A stretch of 64,000 bases of DNA from assembly GCF_014805625.2 (NCBI RefSeq), contig NW_023998423.1, forward strand, positions 16,022,545 through 16,086,544, read 5' to 3'. This document shows, piece after piece, positions 48,401 through 59,600 of the stretch. The notes under the pieces are model-generated. The model searched no databases. It was not told the DNA's origin and saw only the letters and a list, made by a program, of their open reading frames with translations. The stretch is from Glossina fuscipes. Taxonomy: Eukaryota; Arthropoda; Insecta; Diptera; Glossinidae. The stretch's first letter is position 1. Each line of letters starts with the position of its first letter. The position numbers were made by a program, and so were the translations under genes.

Positions 48401-50136
48401 TTTGATCACTTTCACAATGGACACTAAATGAATTCCATATAATGTTGAAATTACAACGACTATGTAATGGTTCATATTTAACGATATCGTAAAAATTACA
48501 TTGAATTAATTTAATCTCAAATAAAATGTTGCGAAATAATTGATAAATTCACTTTTTTTTTTTAATTTTGACTTAGACCACTTTCATAACTATGGGCACA
48601 TATATGATATCATGTCTGTTTGCCTATTGTTTTATTTTGGTTGGTTCTCTTTTATGGTCAGCCGAAGCTGATGACTGGGGCGAAGTGTATCCCAATATAT
48701 CTGGCGAAGGTAGCTTGGGTATGGTAATTAAAGGTGCAGCTGACATTTCCGTAGGAGCAATGTATTCTTGGTAACTAATCACTTAATATCTCTAAATATA
48801 TTTTTGTAATCAAGATTTGAATATAAATTCAAGGGACATTGATTACATTTTCCTAGATATGTCAATGTATTTGGTACGGTCGGGAATAACTCTATTAACA
48901 CCGGCACCAAGGTAACGTCCGTAGTAATATCTTGTAGTACAGCTTATTGAATTATTAATAAGTGAAAAAATTTTAGGCGTTTGGCCAGCTGGTTACTACC
49001 GCTGGAACCATTTCAATACAATCTCTGGCTGGCTATTATTATCTACTTGATACTAGAAATGCTAGCTTTAATATTTATGTACAAATTTGAAAATACCGTA
49101 GTTGGGCGATCCCGCAGTTGGTATCAAAACTTTCAATTCGGTTACTCGACTACCTTGAAATTATTCGTTTCTCAAGCGGGAATTGAATGTGTGCAATCTA
49201 TAACTTTACGAGGCTTATTGTTTACATACTTTTTAAATGATATCATTATAACGAGTATATACGGTGGTGGACTGGCCAGCATTTTGACTATACCGAGGTA
49301 TGTTTTTCGAAAAACCCTAAATTCGTATATGTTACCTTATCACATGGTTGCATTCACCTACATATAAATATAAAGTTATGAAGAAGCAGCTGATACCGTA
49401 GAACGTTTACGTTCGCACAATTTAAAATGGACGGCTAACTCACTTGGATGGGTTTACGGTATACGTAATGCTGATGACGTAAATTTTATTTAATCATTAC
49501 CTGAGAGCTCTTTTAACTAGTATTCGGCCTTATCAGGAACTTACAATGGCGATAATGAAAAATTTCCATCTTTACAACGATGAACAAATAGCTGAAATGT
49601 CACAAAATCGTTTGGATATGGGTTTTACTTTGGAACGATTACCGTTTGGTAGGAAAATTTTTTTCGCCAAATTGTTTATAAGATTTTCAAAAATTAATTC
49701 ATAAAATATTTAATTTTTAGGTCATTATGCGATTGGGGATTATTTAAGTTCAAAAAGTATTGAAAATTTAAGAATAATGAAAGAAGATTTATATTTTCAA
49801 TACACGGTTGCATTTACGAAACGTCTCTGGCCTATGCTAGATCGCTTCGATCAGCTAATCTATAATTGGCATTCGGCTGGTCTGGATATCTATTGGGAAT
49901 TGCGGATTGTAGCTAATACTATGGATTTGAAGAAGCAGAAACAAATTGAATCTATGATGTACTCGAATATAGACGATATGGGGCCAATTAAGTTAAGTAT
50001 GTCCAATTTTGCTGGAATACTTTTGATATGGGTTTTGGGCATTGCTATAGCAATAATGGTTTTTCTACTTGAACTTATCATGAAATTTTATGAAAATAAA
50101 AAGCTCTCTCTAAACGAGGTGGAAAAGAATCGATGA
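45417..50136 (+). CDS. Ionotropic receptor (IR), nine exons, 646 aa
   Basis: A variant ionotropic glutamate receptor of the insect chemosensory IR family, a ligand-gated cation channel of sensory-neuron membranes. Exons: 45417-45689, 45764-45908, 45985-46368, 48662-48770, 48834-48911, 48977-49297, 49376-49478, 49537-49648, 49721-50136. All eight introns are GT-AG, every phase agrees, and the joined frame is 1941 bases. Residues 1-200 are the amino-terminal domain. S1 begins near 201 (LQGREIVVTGFDYLPY) with LIDGTEIRTILTFCELYNC, EADDWGEVYPN, ADISVGAMYSW and DMSMYLVRSGI. M1 is about 346-365, the pore and M2 about 384-434 (YSTTLKLFVSQ, then TSIYGGGLASILTIP). S2 has YEEAADTVERLRSH and LERLPFGHYAIGDY. 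The last membrane helix is about 605-631. The usual glutamate receptor SYTANLAAF pore motif is absent, as in IRs. It looks nearest to the Ir41a/Ir76a/Ir92a group, from memory only. The first exon lacks a clear signal peptide, so the true start may be upstream. Otherwise intact. Confidence 0.9.
46540..46720 (-). repeat. Poly(A)-type SINE fragment in intron 3 of the IR gene
   Basis: In reverse complement it has the B box 'gttcgcgggttcaaatctca', then 'gtgcggcagagttttatttg', 'gcacccatagtgaatgctta' and 'caccctctaagctgcg', in the same order as the SINE at 44.6 kb and 41.0 kb. It helps explain why this intron is 2.3 kb when the others are under 80 bases. Confidence 0.55.
47800..48475 (-). pseudogene. 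Nested opposite-strand coding relic in IR intron 3
   Basis: I do not recognise the family. Three consecutive minus-strand blocks in different frames read like one protein. Block 1 (48242-48475) starts at an ATG with a hydrophobic MNHYIVVVISTLYGIHLVSI, a plausible signal peptide, and ends in a Cys-containing stretch. Block 2 (47943 to about 48218) contains TAILVDRNENKISNYIYDPE, RYYELIEKCRRRN and a basic GKKSKKYEGRICF segment. Block 3 (about 47847-47990, another frame) contains MWFLKSGPYKMLYNIPLDD and ends in KLYENIKLFHYMPPLDK and a stop. Their balanced composition and adjacency argue for a secreted protein of roughly 190-200 residues interrupted by two frameshifts, or by introns I could not define. 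It lies wholly inside IR intron 3. Confidence 0.4.
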
Positions 50137-50224
50137 ACCAAAGGTAACAATAGTAAAAACTCCAATTATTGTTATTTTCGATGTGTTTGGAAATGTTGCT
50201 CTTTTGTCTGAAAGGTGTAAAAAA

Positions 50225-50230
50225 AATAAA
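50225..50230 (+). terminator. Poly(A) signal of the IR gene
   Basis: AATAAA lies 89 bases after the IR stop codon, a normal distance for an insect 3' UTR. Confidence 0.5.
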
Positions 50231-50394
50231 TATCTCAGTGGACTTATCTTCTTGCAATCGTTTGGCGAAATCAAATCAAATAGAGATGTTGATGGTCTAA
50301 ACAAGCATATCTCATATATTATATTACTATATATTTTTATTATATTATTAGCATATGTCAACGAGTAAAAACATCACTTCGTTTAATATAATTA

Positions 50395-50670
50395 TACGTG
50401 TAATGGCCTTTCAAAATAACGCCCTACGTGAAGAGCAGATGAAAAAGTCTCACGGCTCGTCCTATTTTCAATAGCGTTTATCTTTGGGTTAAAACATGTC
50501 AGTGCTTCATTAAAATACCTCAAAAATTACAATCTGTAGATTAGATACAAGAGAGGGAAGACAAGCAGGCGGAGAGGTAAGCCTAGATCGATTTAGAAAG
50601 TGATTCTGAACCTATCTCATGCCGCGCAAACCTAATACAACCTTATACCAAAAGTGGTGTGGGGTATAAA
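50395..50670 (+). repeat. Family A interspersed repeat, 3' half
   Basis: Has 'ttttcaatagcgtttatctt', 'tacctcaaaaattac', 'aagcctagatcgatttagaa' and the 3' end 'ccaaaagtggtgtggggtat'. The 5' half is missing. Non-coding. Confidence 0.6.
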
Positions 50671-52955
50671 AACTTTTTGTTTTGTTGTTGTAATAAAGAT
50701 ATTCTAAGAACTCTTTTCGGGATCTAAGTAGCATTTCAAACCATTCTACTTATGCTATACATGACAAAGTTTGACTTTATTCCGGAAAAAAGGAAAAAAT
50801 GAAAATATGCTGCCGATCGTTCTCACTTGACCCGCCGAGGGTTAATCAAGGATTTTCCCGCTCCATTCTAATGCGTTGGCGGGTATCCAAAATTCGCTCT
50901 AAAAGTAATTGTTTCATTATTTCTTTACTTTAATTGAAATGTTGACATTTCATAAACATTCTTAATCCTAGGTATTAAGTAAGAAAAGTATACATTTATT
51001 CAAGTGTAGATTTGGTCTTTATATTTACGTATATCCTTGCATTGAAAAGAAATTTCAATACATAAGCGTTACATTTAAACAGATAATTCTATTCAAATAA
51101 TGCAATTTAAACAAAACCATTTCAATTATAAAAAAGATTATAATTGTATTCGTTTGCTTTAGTGCTTATGTGTTATATAAGCTCACCTGTGGTATGTGTG
51201 CTGGCGTATCAATGGTTATCAGACAATATCAACAACATAATAAGAATTCTCTATAGAATTTAGAAAAAAAAAAAAAAAAAAAAAAAAATTTTTTTAAATA
51301 GCTTATCTGCTTGTATGCTGGCAAACGCATACAATCGTAATGAAATTTTATAAAAGAAAAAAAAAATCAATTCATTGAGTTTTCACAAAGAGTAAGCTAT
51401 GACAGGAAGTGCCCGCTTAGAAATGATTTCTACTCATTCTCATAGAGATTATAATTTAATAACTTTTTTACAATAGCAATGGAAAAAATGTACTGTATAC
51501 GAAGGACACAGTATTCGCAACATGGCAAAAGTGATATTACAACCGAATCTTGGGATAGTGTTAGATGGTACTTTAGATTTGAGGAATACTTAAGATTGAT
51601 TGGATTTATAAGACGTATTAACGGATTGTGGCTGTGTGTGTGTGTGTGTGTGTGTGCGTATATCTAGTACAAAATAAAATCATATACATGCTATGGCAAT
51701 TGTTTACGTAAATGACACTTAAACTTAAATCTGTTGAATAAAAAACAAAATCACATATCCATGAAATTTGTGCAACTAGGGATGAATATAGATTTTAGTA
51801 TAGATGCGAAGTGTACACATCAATGACAATTTGATAATCAGCTGTCACTGCTTTTGAATTTTTATTATTCATGATTATTTTTATTATTCATGATTAAAGC
51901 TTTAGAATTTCCAATAGAAGATTAAACCTGTCCGAAATTAGCGCGCGGCACATAACAAAGAAAATCTAGGTAAACACGATAATGTTTATCAAGTTCACTC
52001 TCAATTATTAGTTTGGAAACATTATTATTATTAACAGCGTAATTAATTGTTTGTTGGTGCTTATGGTTAATTTCTAATTATTCCTCAACAATTACCAGAA
52101 TTGCTTATTATATAGATTAAATGAGCTTAGGCTATTTTATTGGAATATGTATTAAGGTTAATTAAAAGTTGGCAAAGTTACCTAATACTAGGTTAAAGTT
52201 AAAATCACAACGGAATGAGGCTACAAACTAGACTTACATTAGACTAGATCAAGCTTTGCCTTGAAGTGATTAATAAACTAAAGAGAATAAGAAAAAATAG
52301 GTTACCATTTAAACTAGGCTACGTTAATTGAACCTAAGCTTTACATTACAATAAAAGAAATGAAATTAAGATGAAGCATGACTACTACAAAAGTTTCGTA
52401 TTTTAAAAGAATCTAATAATTTTGAGTATTACAAACAGAATAACATTAGTAGTAAACTATGACCCGTTTCTGATGACCGTAAAAACCTAAAATTTTTAAA
52501 TTTTTACGCTTAAAATTTATAGATTTTCTAATAAACACCAACAGGAAATGGGCCAATAGGTACATTCACTTTTACATTTTCCATAAATTTGAAGAACAAA
52601 ACATATTAAAAGATTGGAGTACGACAAAGTCGACCAATACACACGTTGCACAAGTAATTTGTTATAAAATACAGAAAATGAAAACGTATTGTTGTGACGA
52701 TTAAAACTTTATTTTTCATGAAAAATTTTTATTATCAGATAGGTGCCTAAAAGCAAATCAATTCTAGATACTCTTATCGCCGTTCGTTGTTTGTATAGCA
52801 AATCGCTTTTCGGAATCCCGGTGCCATTCTAAAATAGTAAAAGCTACGCATAGTTGCCATACAGAGATCTTTATTTTATACGAGTGGTTGGGCTGGAAGG
52901 GCTTCAGACAATAGCCTTATTACTTCATTCATTCAAAATTTGCTTATATCAAAAT
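50671..52955. other. AT-rich stretch with simple repeats
   Basis: An A25-T7 tract lies at 51264-51295, (TG)12 at 51633-51656, and an 18-base direct duplication of 'ttattattcatgattatt' type at about 51860-51895. The ORF at 51479-51667 (+) runs through the TG repeat and is not supported. No gene seen. Confidence 0.4.
51633..51656. repeat. (TG)12 microsatellite
   Basis: An uninterrupted run of TG dinucleotides. Confidence 0.95.
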
Positions 52956-52959
52956 GATC

Positions 52960-53480
52960 ATTTTCAAAATATTGAAATTTTTACAAATTTTTTCATACAA
53001 TTAACGACTTTTATCATATATCATGGGGCTTAAAAAGCGGTCTAACTGCCATTGCGAAAGCATGTTCATAAAGCAAATTTCATGAAACTATTATTACGAA
53101 AATCACGCATTTAATAACTGACAAATTTGCTAAGAAAAAAATTCTTAAAGTAAAGTGGAGTGATGCCTTACCTGCCAACCCCATAAATTAAAGCTGTTGC
53201 ATGCAGCTAGCGAAAAGGGATTAAACCGAAAGGTTAGGTAGTACTTATTTGCTCGGTTGGGGGTGCTTAAGCAAAATATTCGTGGAAGATATCCAAATAC
53301 GTTGATCTAAGGATCACAAATTCAATCGTACGAACTTAACCTGAAAAGATGTCGGAGAAAATGTAAAATCATGTTGAAAACTGGGACCTGCAAGTTGAAT
53401 ATGAAAATGCATATGTAAATATTTGACAGGCGGAGAGGACAGACATCCTTGAAATTTGATTAGCACAATAACAAGTGCGC
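52960..53480 (+). repeat. Family A interspersed repeat, decayed
   Basis: Weak matches: 'catggggcttaaaaagcggt' followed by 'aaatttcatgaaactattat' at 53020-53090, and a 'ttgaatatg...gacaggcgg' segment near 53400-53435. Edges and orientation are approximate. Confidence 0.35.
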
Positions 53481-54659
53481 TTGTTTAAACTTTTTCCGGG
53501 CATTACATATATACTTACAAATCCAACATGCGCTCGTGCCGCAGGTGATATGCTGTCATGGAAAAGAGCGCTTCACTTAGGAAAGCTCAACACGTATGCA
53601 CACATGTGTTCGGTGTAAACATGTACAATAAAACACTGTTTTAATAACACATCTCAGTTCAATACATACACGAGTTTGCTTAAATAAGTATTTATGACTT
53701 CCTTGCGCAGCAATATTGCAATTTCATTAAAAATTATTATTTAATTTTATTTAATTGAAATTTACTTTTGCTCTAATATCTGAAATTCAAACTTTTTTTT
53801 TTTTTTATTTTGCTTCATTTCACCTTTTTTCTTCTGTTCGACTTGTTCGGAATCAATATCAAAAGTTGTTTCTTTTCTTTAAAAACTTTCCTTTTTATTT
53901 TGGAAAAAAGTGAAATTTAATCCATTTAAGTGAGTCATGCTATGATTTGCATCCAACTTTTTATGCAGGCTCTCACAATGCCATCAGCTACTCAACTCAA
54001 TTCGATTGTCATCTTAAAAGTATCAAAACATATTAAAGTGATATTTAAACTGTTGTCAACTTACATAATTTCTTCTTCTTCGCCTACTTCTGCAAGTCAA
54101 TCTTGAACACCAAATTGTGTGTAACCTTAGTAAAGTTGGCGGTCTGCTTGATTGTAGGCGTATTTTGCATGTTATCACGTCCGCTGCGAGAAGTGATCTT
54201 TCTCAAGTCTTCGTTTTATTTTCAGGACATTTTAACATGTTCTGCGGTTTTGTTTATTATTATTATGTCGTAGTGTGAGATGTAACGGAGTACACGTGTA
54301 AGTGGCTTAGGAAAAAACAGAAATATTGCGTAAGTAAAAGAAAGTGTGAAGAATTAAATTTCTAGTTCGAATCTGACTATTCATATATTCTGATGCTAAG
54401 CTTTAAAAAAAGCAAAGATTGCGTTGTAATCCGATAAATTGCGTGAATACAAAATATCACACAATACAACTGCAGCCCTGTCGACAATTTGCGAAACTTG
54501 CAATGCCGAACAAATGTGATGACAGATTGGTCCACATTCGCATGAGAAGATGCTCACTATGTTAGTTTTGTACCGGCGATCATTGCATCTGCAGTGCTTT
54601 TAACATATGTCTGTTAATAACATAATTTATGTCACGTCTGAGCTTATAACAGGTATGAT
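53481..54659. other. Unassigned AT-rich stretch
   Basis: T-run at about 53793-53806. No open frame with recognisable domain, no repeat motif. Nothing claimed. Confidence 0.3.
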
Positions 54660-54666
54660 ATTATAT

Positions 54667-55170
54667 TTATTTACGGAAGTAAGAGTATGAGTGGCGATCA
54701 TGAATCGAATATTGCTGGCCGATTGTCCTTAAGTCAGCAGAAAGCAGGGCACGATCATTAATATATGAGGGTCTGAAAGATGCGATATTATCGGCAATAG
54801 TATTTCTACGAGTACTCATGTGACAAGACACCCAAAGAAAATGGAAAAAAAACGCATCAGCAGATACCATCCGGATGAGTTTTACCTGAGGGAAACGATC
54901 GCAAAGCAGATAAGAAAAATTTACTGTCTCATATTATAAGGAATTTCTTTCTGCACCCGCTAAGCGAATACCTTCTAGGATCGCAAGATATTGAGTTGAG
55001 AATAAAATCCGGCTTCAGCGATATAATAACAAAAAACTGCAACATTTATATCTGGGAATAAGAGACCGTTGGGCACAACATCAGACTTCAGTCCATCAGC
55101 GAAGATAAGTGAAAAATGATTCCATTTGGCAGTAACTAAATTAGGAATGTCACTGCACTTTGTGACCCAA
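54667..55170 (-). pseudogene. RNase H domain relic of a Jockey-type non-LTR retrotransposon
   Basis: On the minus strand a frame near 55140-55090 reads WNHFSLIFADGLKSDV, matching the start of a retrotransposon RNase H domain (IFTDGSK type, catalytic Asp kept), then GLLFPDINVAVF. Farther on, in an ORF at 54667-54870, comes FHFLWVSCHMSTRRNTIADN, matching the F.WVPSH..I.GNE.AD block (Ser or Gly in place of Pro and Glu replaced). Stops and frame changes between the two show it is dead. Full-length elements have endonuclease and reverse transcriptase upstream, which I cannot recognise in the adjoining DNA. Confidence 0.6.
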
Positions 55171-55632
55171 AGGAAATTTTAAATAAGTGACATGTAACAT
55201 GTTTTAATGACTGAATTTGCCAGCGAAGATTTTCAAAAAGGATCGAGGAAAACTAGACGAAGGTCATAAACGATAGAAGGTGATAAGAGTAACATAAAGC
55301 CACGGTGACACTCATTAGCTAGAATTTCATTAGCGGCGTAGTTGGCGAGTAAATGAAATCTTTCACACAGAGGCATAGCGCTAGCTATCTCATACTATCT
55401 CATATTTCATACTTAACGTGTGAGTAGAGTTTATACCATCAAGAACTAGACGATGATATATAGCTTGTACGACTTGTTTTAAGATGTAAGATTTTCTGAC
55501 CGTATATGCAAAATTAATAAAAAATACCAAATAAAATTTTGAGATTTGACTTTGCTTCTTTTTTTTTAATTTCAAATAATTCGTATATGTATACATATAT
55601 ATGTATAGCTTGTTGCGAATCTTACCACAAGG
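55171..55632. other. Unassigned stretch
   Basis: Possibly more of the retrotransposon relic at the left end. The ORF at 55390-55596 (-) is not recognised and overlaps low-complexity sequence. Confidence 0.3.
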
Positions 55633-55935
55633 TTATGAGAAGGAAAAAAATTGATGTCTTTCGTATTCTTTCTTGCAAAGTTGGCTGCTGTTATTAGGAA
55701 CTTTTTCAATCTGTCTTTCAGTCTTGTAAGTTTGCCAGAGTTGCTTTAATATTAAATTAAATTCTATTACGTAGACCTTCAACTCTTCTAGAGGATAAGT
55801 ATTCAAGACTCGGAATCCGTTGTTGACTAGTTCATCAGTTAGTAGGGATTTTATTTTCTGCAACAACCTCGGATGACTTCGGCGGCGCCTTAATTCTTGT
55901 TAGGTGAATATTGTATAAGTAATAGTGGAAGGCAT
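55633..55935 (-). pseudogene. Diverged paralogue of the small gene at 22126-22368, with an in-frame stop
   Basis: The minus-strand frame from the ATG at 55935 begins MPSTITYTIFT, hits TAA at codon 12, then continues QELRRRRSHPRLLQKIK, SLLTDELVNNGFRVL and EELKVYVIEFNLILKQ. The copy at 22 kb has MSANIVYTLFLY, RKEL, then ERRLKKRKLVLTDKLVRKGV in the same order with a single-residue offset. Shared residues include I5, Y7-T8, F10, EL, and the L-T-D-x-L-V-x-x-G core. The stop falls where the first copy has Tyr12, a one-base change. The frame after the stop stays open for 89 codons, longer than the first copy at its C-terminus (adds an NNSSQLCKKEYERHQ tail). It could be a pseudogene, or a gene using a downstream start. 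No TATA-initiator pair as clear as in the first copy was seen. Confidence 0.6.
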
Positions 55936-56342
55936 TTCAATTATTTCCAAATTATTGCAAATGTTTCGAGAGTTCAGTGCCAATATTCGAATGAAATATT
56001 CAAATTAACAATTTTCTTGAGATATCTCTGATGCTAAGTTGATTTAAAATATTCAATTGTATCAAATTTTGCATCAACTCGTATAGGGTTGCCACCTTCA
56101 ATATCTACTAAGTAACTCAAAATTTAAAAGGGGAATATAAAAATTTTAAATGGTGGAAAAAGTCGATTTTCCATATAAGGTGTTAGAGAAAACAAGTTTC
56201 TCAAAATTAAATTTTAAAACCGCCTTTCTCGAAAATGCCTCTCACATTTGCTTTACTCGTGGCTCCTACCATTCTCGCCCGATTTCCTTGAAGTTTCAGC
56301 TGCTGTGTTAAGACCTCCTGAGTGTTATGAGGATGAGGATAA

Positions 56343-56660
56343 ACAAGTAAGAACACCATAGCGGTGCATAGCTCACCATCAAATACCACACCTCCCCATA
56401 CTTACCCATATATAGACAATTGAAAATAATGTGCTACATGGGAAGTGAAATTAAAAAGAATTATTCGACTCGAACCATTTGCAATAGCGTTCGTCCTTTC
56501 ACCAAAATATATCAAAAATTGCAGACTGCACTTGAAATAAAGGACTACAAGACGGACAGATGAACATGTGAATAGAGGGACGGACAAACTTAGAATCGTT
56601 TTCTAAATTGATCGGTATAATAAAAGGTGGTTCTATCTCGAGAACATATATAAACTGAAT
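56343..56660 (+). repeat. Family A interspersed repeat
   Basis: Starts with the 'aacaagtaagaac' head, then 'caaataccacacctccccat', 'attcgactcgaaccatttgc', 'aatagcgttcgtcctttcac', 'gacggacagatgaacatgtg' and 'cggtataataaaaggtggtt'. Non-coding. Confidence 0.6.
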
Positions 56661-56679
56661 CCTTCGTAACCAAAAGTCG

Positions 56680-56895
56680 ATCTAAACTATAGAGAGGTAG
56701 CCAGATTGGGATCATTTTGAATAGCTTTCGGCGGACACAAGGCGAACGCAAACTTATCAGATGGACAGACGGACAGACGTGCTTTAATCGATTCAGAAAA
56801 TAATTCTGAATAATAAAGGATACGTCTTTGTCAAGTCCTCTTGCCTGTTGCACACGTCCATACGTTTGTACTGCGAGTGGTGCAGAGTATAACAC
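56680..56895 (+). repeat. Second partial family A repeat, in tandem with the previous
   Basis: Shows 'ttttgaatagctttcggcgg', 'gatggacagacggacagacg', 'cttttgcc'-type 'cctcttgcctgttgcacacg' and 'gcgagtggtgcagagtataa'. It follows the 56343 copy directly, giving two head-to-tail units. Confidence 0.55.
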
Positions 56896-59285
56896 AATTT
56901 TTGTAAAGTCATTTTCCGGAAAAATGTCATGATTTTTCTTAGCTTTTAGTCATACATTGCAAAAGTTTTCGCTTCTTGCCGCAAGAGAGCGGCAACGAAA
57001 CAGGAAAAGATTCTTCAACACATGCCACGCCATATGGACGGACGTCGTGAAAATGTCATGAATAAAATATTTAAGTCTATCTTTAAAAAAAAAATCAATG
57101 GTTTTAAGTGCTAGGGCTCGTCCTTCTTTAAATCTTTGAACTTATTTTTAGTGTAAATGAATTGTAATAATAATCATAACAATAAAAGGGAAGTGATGAT
57201 AACATTTCTGAAATTTATTTAAATAAATTAATAAGCAAAACAAAGCAATCCTAAAATAATTTGATATATAAATTTTTTAGTTTAAAAACACCTTTTCTGT
57301 GATAATTGGTAACCATTTTGCTTTATTGTTATGCGTGAAAAATAATGTTAGCAAGTAACTGCTATGGCTTACGTTACATGTTTCCACTCTTTTCATAAAT
57401 TATTTAAAATAACTTACGAGTTTTAATAGACAATGCTAGAAATGCTAGAAAGTACTATTGAATTATGTGATCTTGATGACAGAGTCCTATTATAAGCCCG
57501 TCGTCGTTAAATAATAGCAAGACATAGCCTTAGCATGATATAATGTTTTTTTGTTGCGTTGGTGGACAACGACTTTTCTATGCATCTATTTTGGATACTT
57601 TACATCAGTTGGTCACTTTAAGCACTCCAATTGTAGGCGACAGAGATTGAAATAACTTGTGTGGATAGTTGGGAGTGGTCTATGATGGAGGGATGTCTTC
57701 TAAACCAACAACATTAGATAAATAATATTTACGCTTACCACTGAATGAATTTCAGTCATACACGGAATGTTTATCTTCATAGACGTATTCGTAACTGATA
57801 TCGGGGCATTTTGCTTATTAATTATTTCTCCAGAATCGCCAAATTGAAACAAAAACAAAAAAAAAAAACGTAACAAGATACATGATTGGTGATCAACCAC
57901 AAATTCAGAATCGACCCTGCAAAGTTTTGTGAATAGCGGAATTATGTCGTCTTTGCTAAATTCTTGTGTTCGATAAACTACTTTTTTAACTACGAACACA
58001 ATCGAAGAGATTAAAATCGTCTCGACTTGTCTATTCTATGGTTCAACGTAATTTGGAATCTTCAATATGTCCTGTGTATGGCTACTTAATTAATATACCA
58101 TAAATGTCTACATTATTCATACGTGTGCATGTAGTTGATATGTCTACAGACATTTCATGGGATCATCATTCATTCATTCTTTTTAAATTTGAAATCTGAA
58201 GAAAACGTTATATTAGAAGAAGGTGTGTATTTGTCTTTTTATTTAGAGATCATATTTATATAGAGAACATGCTGAAATTTTGCACCCACCTTTTAATCGG
58301 ATGTTAACACAAGTCAGCAGTCAGTTTCATTTGTTCTTGTTTTCAAAATGGCGGATTCATTTCTTATTCTTAATAATGACCTCGATATGGGTATCAAGTG
58401 AAACAGCTTCAATAGTAGAACTCATATTGGAAAAGACATAAAAGCCAAGCAATAAGTTATATGCAAAACCACCTCTTTAGCGTACTAAAAGATGGAGAAC
58501 AAATTTTCTTCTTAGAGTCACTTTTATGGCGACTCTATATAGAAAAGCTTATGAGTGTTAAAAATAAATCGAATTTTTTGATAATAAAATTTCAAGTTTA
58601 AAAATTTATATTTTGTAAATTATTGTTCTCTAGGGGCTACATTTAAATGTTCCTAAATATGGATTTTCTTAAAAATTTGATTTTTTGGAACACCTATTAT
58701 AATCACTTACAACACAGAAGATCTATTAGGTCAGGTTAGTGATGCGACATGACCCCGGAGAAAAATGCGTAAATGTACTATGCAGCAGTCGGTTCATACC
58801 GGCATTTCTGAAAATTATGCTGCGCCTGAGCGCTTACCTCTTAAACAAGTTGAATGCGTCGCGAGATTTTATATATAGCATATTGTCCTATTTTGTTGAA
58901 ACTGTTTTACTTTCAAATTGAAACAGACTAATTTATGCGCTAGAAAAATTCAATTATAAAGTGTCTGCAGTGTTTTCCGTTGCCGCCATCAAAGCACTTA
59001 CAATAATTCGATTCTCCACATACTCCACATCATTCGTCATAGAGGTATATTAACTTGCTGCTGATGTATGTAACACTCAGAAATACTGGTGTGGCACACC
59101 AAGCTTTGTAAAAGATTTCACATGTCCGTCTATTCGCCTGATTGACGTCTACCAATACATTTTTTAGGCCAATCGATGCTAATCAAAAGTCAAATTTTGA
59201 TTTCAAATTTATATTTTATTACACCCACCACCGAAGCATGAGAGGAGTAAATCGACAGAAGAACACACTCACAGCGTGACGTAAA
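56896..59285. other. Unassigned AT-rich stretch
   Basis: A 99-codon ORF at 57700-57999 (-) has an acidic first half (TQEFSKDDIIPLFTKL) and a low-complexity second half; no domain recognised. The ORF at 58739-58921 (+) is not supported. Nothing claimed. Confidence 0.25.
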
Positions 59286-59600
59286 TTGCCCGCTTATGCG
59301 CGCAAGGGCGGTTATGAAGGATTACATTTAGGCAGAGATTGGAAAAGGAAGTAATGCCCGTCTGCACCATCTGGAACATAAGGCAAGATGGGAAAGACCA
59401 TTGCTGGAACATTGCTCCATGCACCATGCGCAGCACCATTAAAAAACGACGAGCGGCATTGGTGCCGCAATACGCAGGCATGTTCAGGACAGGTGGATGG
59501 GAAAGCTTTATGGGAAAGCCTTTTTGTCTTCGTAAAGGACTTTACACGATTTGGTATCGTTTCTATAGCCAACCTTATCCCATGATTAAGTCATAGCCTA
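59286..59600. other. GC-richer patch open in several frames
   Basis: About 300 bases of clearly higher GC than the surroundings, with ORFs of 65-86 codons on both strands. The plus frame 59339-59596 ends FMGKPFCLRKGLYTIWYRFY and looks the most protein-like. I recognise no family. A retroposed or horizontally acquired fragment is possible; equally, higher GC alone lengthens ORFs. Not called as a gene. Confidence 0.3.

Noticed and set aside
48592..48774. A 60-codon ORF starting MGTYMISCLFAYCFILVG that looks like a signal peptide fused to the IR ligand-binding domain
   Set aside because: The hydrophobic part is the pyrimidine tract of the intron 3 acceptor. The true exon starts after the AG at 48660-48661, and phase matching with exon 3 supports this. 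An alternative start is possible but unsupported.
57700..57999. A 99-codon minus-strand ORF considered as an exon
   Set aside because: Half is low-complexity Phe/Leu from an A-run, and no convincing acceptor or donor pair or homologous motif was seen.
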